Notes under the pieces: generated by a model
Told to the model about the DNA's origin: nothing
The model's database searches: none
What the model saw: only the letters and a program-made list of their open reading frames with translations
Part shown: one piece after another, positions 60,043-64,000 of the stretch
Position numbering within the stretch: position 1 is the first letter of the stretch
How the letters are laid out: each line of letters starts with the position of its first letter
Position numbers and translations under genes: made by a program
NCBI RefSeq assembly: GCF_004353915.1
Contig: NZ_SMRP01000010.1
Location: forward strand, 106,417-170,416
Source: Paraburkholderia silviterrae
GTDB lineage: Bacteria; Pseudomonadota; Gammaproteobacteria; Burkholderiales; Burkholderiaceae
DNA: 64,000 bases
Direction of reading: 5' to 3'

Positions 60043-61146
60043 GTGAAAAAACAACTGGGTGCGTGCGTCCTGGTCGCCGCCAGCACGGCTGTCTCGGCAC
60101 AATCGAGCGTGACGCTGTACGGCCGTGTCGACGGCGGCATCGAATACCTGAACCACATCGCCAACGGCACGGGCGGCAGCTCGAGCCGATGGAGCGCGGA
60201 AGGCGGCGACTGGGGCACCAGCATGCTCGGCTTCAAGGGCAGCGAGGACCTCGGCGGCGGCACCAGCGCGCTGTTCGACCTCGAAACGGCGCTGCAGATC
60301 ATGAACGGCACTACAGGCGGTGGGCGGCTCTTTTCGCGCCGCGCCTATGTGGGTCTGAAGAATGAGACGTGGGGCCAGTTGCAGGCTGGCCGCAATCTCT
60401 TCATCGACAGTGACGGCGTGTGGGAATTCGATCCGTTCGTGCAGCAGGCCGTGTCGTCGGCTTCACTCGTGCGCGGGCGCAACTGGCAGCAGACCAGCAA
60501 CAACGTCGAGTATCACAGCCCCGTCTGGCACGGCTTCGACGTGCAGGGGCAATATGCCTTCGGCAATCAGCCGGGCGCCTGGAATAGCGGTGCGCCTGGC
60601 GAGTTCGGCCGCTCGGACGGCATCATGCTCTCGTATCACTCGTCGCGCTTCGACATGCGCGGCATCTACGACGAGCTGCGCGACCAGAACGGCCGCCTCT
60701 CCAACATCTTTACCGCTTCGCGCGAGTATTTCGTGGGCGGCAATTTGCGCGTGGAGAAGTTCAAGATCCAGGCGGCCTATACGCATTACGCGGCGCCCGA
60801 TTCTCCTGTTGGCGTGGCGGATAGCGCCGACCACTACTGGCTGGGCGCGACCTACCAGGCCACGCAGCGCTGGGCCATGACGGCCGCGGGCTTCTATATT
60901 CACGTGGGCGCGGGCGGCGGCGACGCCGCGCACGATCCGTCGAGCCACGCCATGCTGTACGCGCTAGGCACCACCTACAACCTGAGCGCGCGCACGTTTC
61001 TCTACGGCACGGTGGCGTACGTGAACAACAGCAAGAACGGCACCTTCTCGGTGTTCGCTACGCCGCGCGATTCGAGCTCGCCCACGAGCCCGATGGCCGG
61101 CGAGTCGCAGACCGGGGCGTACATCGGCATGATGCACGTGTTCTGA
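60043..61146 (+). CDS. Gram-negative general porin (trimeric, Burkholderia type)
   Basis: A 367-residue outer-membrane porin. The signal peptide (MKKQLGACVLVAASTAVSAQ) is followed by SSVTLYGRVDGGIEY, the hallmark of Burkholderiaceae porins, and the C-terminus is YIGMMHVF ending in Phe. The start is a GTG with GGGAG 5 bases before it. It lies 46 bases before a PQQ-dependent dehydrogenase, so it may admit that enzyme's substrate into the periplasm, as porins do next to quinate dehydrogenases elsewhere. Confidence 0.94.
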   Translation: MKKQLGACVLVAASTAVSAQSSVTLYGRVDGGIEYLNHIANGTGGSSSRWSAEGGDWGTSMLGFKGSEDLGGGTSALFDLETALQIMNGTTGGGRLFSRRAYVGLKNETWGQLQAGRNLFIDSDGVWEFDPFVQQAVSSASLVRGRNWQQTSNNVEYHSPVWHGFDVQGQYAFGNQPGAWNSGAPGEFGRSDGIMLSYHSSRFDMRGIYDELRDQNGRLSNIFTASREYFVGGNLRVEKFKIQAAYTHYAAPDSPVGVADSADHYWLGATYQATQRWAMTAAGFYIHVGAGGGDAAHDPSSHAMLYALGTTYNLSARTFLYGTVAYVNNSKNGTFSVFATPRDSSSPTSPMAGESQTGAYIGMMHVF

Positions 61147-61192
61147 TCGCCAGTGATGAAAGCTGCATCCTCACACAAAGGTTGAGATCATC

Positions 61193-63796
61193 ATGTCCAG
61201 ACAGTCGGCATCGTCGACATCGCCGGGATTCATCGGCGGCCTCACGCTGGTTTTTACCGCGCTCACCGCGCTCTATCTGCTGATTGGCGGCGCATGGCTG
61301 CTCTCGCTCGGCGGCTCCGCGTACTACGTCGTGACCGGCGTCGTGCTGCTCGTCGTGACGTTGCAACTGTACCGGCGCAGTCCCAGCGCGCTCGTGCTCT
61401 ATGCGCTCGTGCTGGTCGGCACGGCGATCTGGTCGCTCTGGGAGTCGGGGCCCGACTTCTGGGCGCTCGCGCCGCGCTCCGGCGTGCTGGTCGTCTTCGG
61501 CGTGTGGCTGCTGCTGCTCGTGAGCTGGCGGCTCCAGGGCGCGAAGCAGCTTGCCGTGAGCGCGCTCCTCGCCGCGCTCGTGATCTGGGCTGGCGTGCTG
61601 GCCTACGCGTGCTACCACGATCCGCAGGTGGTGAACGGCACGTTCGGCGCGTCGGCAGGCACGACGCCTGCTGCGAACCCCGACGGTATCGATCCAGCAG
61701 ACTGGCCCGCCTACGGCCGCACGCAGGAAGGCACGCGCTATTCGCCGCTGCAGCAGATCACGCCGGAAAACGTGAAGAACCTGCAGGTCGCATGGACCTT
61801 CCGCACCGGCGACACGAAAGGCCCGAACGATCCGGTCGAGATCACCAATGAAGTCACGCCGCTCAAGATCGGCAATCTGCTTTATCTGTGCTCGCCGCAC
61901 CAGAAGCTCTTCGCGCTCGACGCGCAGACGGGCGAGCTCAAGTGGAAGTTCGATCCGAAGCTGCAGGCCGATCCGTCGTTTCAGCACGTGACTTGCCGCG
62001 GTGTGTCGTATATCGATCTTTCGGCCAATGCGGCGTCGGCAGAGCCCGCCGCGGCCGCGAGCGATGTTGCAGGTGCAGCCTCGGATGTGGGCGCTGCCGC
62101 ATCGGATGCCGCCGCCGCGCCCTATACGCAGGCCGCCGCGCCTGCCAGCGACACGGCCGCATCTTCCATGCAGGCCGGCGCGCCCGCCAGCGACGCAGAC
62201 GCATCTTCCATGCAGCCCGGCGCGCCCTCGAGCGGCGCGACGTCGGCGGCGCCAGCCGCGACATCGGCGAGCGGTGCCTGCACGCGCCGCATCCTGCTGC
62301 CTGTGAACGACGGTCACCTCTACGCACTCGACGCGATCACGGGCGAGCGCTGCGCGGGCTTCGGCAACAACGGCGACCTCGACCTGCAGCACGCCATGCC
62401 GGTCACTACGGCGGGCATGTACGAGCCCACCTCGCCGCCAGTCGTCACGAACACGGTGATCATCGTGGCGGGCGCGGTCGAGGACAACTTCTCGACGCGT
62501 GAGCCCTCGGGCGTGATCCGCGGCTTCGACGTGCGCACGGGCAAACTGCTCTGGGTGTTCGATACGGGCGCTGAAGATCCGAACAAGATCCCGGGCCCGG
62601 GCGAGCACTACACGTGGAATTCACCGAACTCGTGGGCGCCCGGCGCTTACGACGCGAAGCTCGACATCGTTTATCTGCCGATGGGCGTGAAGACGCCGGA
62701 CATCTGGGGCGGCGACCGCACGCCGCTCATGGAGCGCTACGCGAGCGGGATCCTTGCGCTGCATGCCTCTACGGGCAAGCTCGCGTGGTTCTACCAGACC
62801 GCGCACCATGACCTGTGGGACATGGACATGCCCTCGCAGCCGACACTCGCCGACATCACCGACAAGGACGGCAACACCGTGCCGGTCGTGTACGGCCCCG
62901 CGAAGACGGGCAACCTGTTCGTGCTCGACCGCCGCACCGGCGCGCTCGTCGTGCCCGCGCCCGAAATGCCGGTGCCGCAAGGCGCGGCGCCCGGCGACCA
63001 CGTCTCGCCGACGCAGCCGTTCTCCGAGCTCACGTTCCGCCCGAAGAATCTGCTCACCGACGCCGACATGTGGGGCGCCACGATGTACGACCAGCTCGTG
63101 TGCCGCGTAATGTTCCACAAGCTGCGCTACGAAGGCACGTTCACGCCGCCTTCGCTGCAAGGCTCGCTCGTGTTCCCGGGCAACCTCGGCATGTTCGAGT
63201 GGGGCGGCATTGCCATCGACACGGACCGCCAGATCGCCATCGCCAATCCGATCGCGCTGCCGTTCGTCTCGCGGCTGATTCCGCGCGGCCCTGGCAACCC
63301 CATGGAGCCAGTGCCGGGCGCCAAGGGCAGCGGCACGGAATCTGGCATCCAGCCGCAATACGGCGTGCCCTACGGCGTGACGCTTAATCCGTTCCTCTCG
63401 CCGTTCGGGCTGCCGTGCAAGCAGCCGGCTTGGGGCTATATGGCCGCGATCGATCTGAAGACCAACGAAATCGTGTGGAAGAAGCGCATTGGCACGGTGC
63501 ACGACAGCTCCCCGGTCCCGCTGCCGTTCAAGATGGGCATGCCGATGCTGGGCGGCCCGATCGTGACAGCCGGCGGCGTGGCGTTCATTGGCGCGACGGC
63601 CGACAACTATATCCGCGCGTTCGACGTGAACACGGGCAAGGAAATCTGGCGCGCCCGTTTGCCCGCGGGCGGACAGGCCACACCGATGAGCTATTCGGTC
63701 AACGGCCGGCAGTACGTCGTAATTGCCGCTGGCGGACATGGCTCGTTCGGCACGAAGCTCGGCGACTACGTGATCGCCTACGCGTTGCCGCAGTAA
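61193..63796 (+). CDS. Membrane-bound PQQ-dependent dehydrogenase, glucose/quinate/shikimate family
   Basis: An 867-residue quinoprotein. Five N-terminal helices (to about residue 145) anchor it in the inner membrane, followed by a periplasmic eight-bladed propeller (WPAYGRTQEGTRYSPLQQIT, WNSPNSWAPGAYD, HHDLWDMDMPSQPTL, PAGGQATPMSYSVNGRQYVV). It passes electrons to ubiquinone. It is about 70 residues longer than typical family members because of an Ala/Ser/Pro-rich insert at about residues 281-361. Quinate/shikimate or glucose oxidation is possible; the porin neighbour favours neither clearly. Confidence 0.92.
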   Translation: MSRQSASSTSPGFIGGLTLVFTALTALYLLIGGAWLLSLGGSAYYVVTGVVLLVVTLQLYRRSPSALVLYALVLVGTAIWSLWESGPDFWALAPRSGVLVVFGVWLLLLVSWRLQGAKQLAVSALLAALVIWAGVLAYACYHDPQVVNGTFGASAGTTPAANPDGIDPADWPAYGRTQEGTRYSPLQQITPENVKNLQVAWTFRTGDTKGPNDPVEITNEVTPLKIGNLLYLCSPHQKLFALDAQTGELKWKFDPKLQADPSFQHVTCRGVSYIDLSANAASAEPAAAASDVAGAASDVGAAASDAAAAPYTQAAAPASDTAASSMQAGAPASDADASSMQPGAPSSGATSAAPAATSASGACTRRILLPVNDGHLYALDAITGERCAGFGNNGDLDLQHAMPVTTAGMYEPTSPPVVTNTVIIVAGAVEDNFSTREPSGVIRGFDVRTGKLLWVFDTGAEDPNKIPGPGEHYTWNSPNSWAPGAYDAKLDIVYLPMGVKTPDIWGGDRTPLMERYASGILALHASTGKLAWFYQTAHHDLWDMDMPSQPTLADITDKDGNTVPVVYGPAKTGNLFVLDRRTGALVVPAPEMPVPQGAAPGDHVSPTQPFSELTFRPKNLLTDADMWGATMYDQLVCRVMFHKLRYEGTFTPPSLQGSLVFPGNLGMFEWGGIAIDTDRQIAIANPIALPFVSRLIPRGPGNPMEPVPGAKGSGTESGIQPQYGVPYGVTLNPFLSPFGLPCKQPAWGYMAAIDLKTNEIVWKKRIGTVHDSSPVPLPFKMGMPMLGGPIVTAGGVAFIGATADNYIRAFDVNTGKEIWRARLPAGGQATPMSYSVNGRQYVVIAAGGHGSFGTKLGDYVIAYALPQ
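62034..62276 (+). repeat. Low-complexity insert in the PQQ dehydrogenase gene
   Basis: This stretch encodes about 80 residues, mostly Ala, Ser, Asp, Pro and Met. Part of it is a 42-bp direct repeat (copies near 62161 and 62203) encoding SSMQAGAPASDADA and a diverged copy. It interrupts the family between CRGVSYIDLS and GACTRRILLPVND. Confidence 0.8.
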
Positions 63797-63828
63797 CGCG
63801 TGCGTTTTTTTGCCCGCTCATGTGGATG

Positions 63829-63850
63829 CAGTGCGCCGCAAGGCGCACTG
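63829..63850 (+). terminator. Hairpin with GNRA-type loop after the PQQ dehydrogenase gene
   Basis: CAGTGCGCC and GGCGCACTG form a perfect 9-bp stem with a GCAA loop, 32 bases after the dehydrogenase stop. There is no T tract after it. It could end the upstream transcript or act in the leader of the next gene, whose signal-peptide region begins right behind it. Confidence 0.45.
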
Positions 63851-64000
63851 GTCAAGCTCATCGCGTTCATCGCGCTGGCGGCGCGCGCCATGAGCGCGCA
63901 TGCGCAAAGCGCCGTCACGCTTTACGGCACACTCGACACGAGCATCGAAGTCACCAACCCTGGCGCGGGCTACGTCGCCCGCATGGATTCGGGCGCGTAC
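63848..64000 (+). CDS. Porin, 5' end only (runs off the window)
   Basis: The frame reads LVKLIAFIALAARAMSAHAQ then SAVTLYGTLDTSIEVTNPGA, a signal peptide and the first strand of a Burkholderia-type porin. No ATG precedes the signal peptide in frame; the only candidates are a CTG at 63848, an internal ATG at 63890 that would cut the signal peptide, or a distant GTG at 63800. The start is therefore uncertain, and the gene may be damaged at its 5' end. The frame stays open to the window edge. Confidence 0.7.
   Translation, partial: MVKLIAFIALAARAMSAHAQSAVTLYGTLDTSIEVTNPGAGYVARMDSGAY

Overview
The window looks like part of a replicon from a GC-rich betaproteobacterium of the Burkholderiaceae, most likely Paraburkholderia, Caballeronia or Burkholderia. 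This rests on the cat/ben gene order, Burkholderia-type trimeric porins, an SfnB/DmoA-like sulfur cassette and strong GC bias at third codon positions. I saw no rRNA, tRNA, CRISPR array or intact insertion sequence. The content is almost entirely accessory catabolism with its transporters and regulators.

Region 1 (1-6060): the 3' end of an SDR gene, a TetR regulator with a striking upstream palindrome, a chemoreceptor, and a minus-strand operon of MFS transporter, FAD amine/amino-acid oxidase-type enzyme and RidA. This operon fits uptake and oxidation of an amine, with RidA clearing the reactive imine product.

Region 2 (6065-32075): a large catabolic island whose best match in gene content is the lower part of steroid (or similar polycyclic terpenoid) degradation. 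It has a KshA-like Rieske oxygenase, a KstD-like FAD dehydrogenase, an HsaA-like flavin monooxygenase, an HsaD-like C-C hydrolase, an aldolase/acylating acetaldehyde dehydrogenase pair, a FadD3-like acyl-CoA ligase, EtfBA, three SDRs and two old-yellow-enzyme reductases. A LuxR-type regulator of about 392 residues sits inside it. A set of envelope genes (DUF1329, DUF1302, YCF48-like propeller, MMPL/RND) flanks the regulator and may move a hydrophobic substrate across the envelope. The island is incomplete: a luciferase-like monooxygenase and a ferredoxin-reductase-like gene survive only as fragments, and no extradiol dioxygenase (HsaC) or flavin reductase (HsaB) is visible.

Region 3 (32315-35762): a lower-GC patch with a GMC-family flavoprotein that lacks the usual catalytic His/Asn pair, an 827-base stretch without a convincing gene, and a frameshifted GlxA/FtrA-type regulator behind a 21-bp-spaced direct repeat.

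Region 4 (35789-45945): a zinc-type alcohol dehydrogenase divergent from an MFS permease, a DUF427 protein, and a putative organosulfur-scavenging cassette (MetQ-family binding protein, MFS transporter, two SfnB-family flavoproteins and a DmoA-like monooxygenase). It ends in a 15-bp tandem repeat.

Region 5 (45950-47687): a HipBA toxin-antitoxin module whose promoter is built into a nested palindrome.

Region 6 (47736-56377): a complete benzoate-to-beta-ketoadipate-enol-lactone route: benABCD and benE turn benzoate into catechol, and catA, catB and catC carry it on, under a LysR regulator (CatR). ATAC-N7-GTAT-type sites lie upstream of catB and between catR and catA.

Region 7 (56442-64000): a MarR regulator with its own palindrome, an M20 amidohydrolase, a TRIC-like channel, an isochorismatase-type hydrolase, a porin, a PQQ-dependent glucose/quinate-type dehydrogenase with an unusual low-complexity insert, and the start of a second porin that runs off the window.
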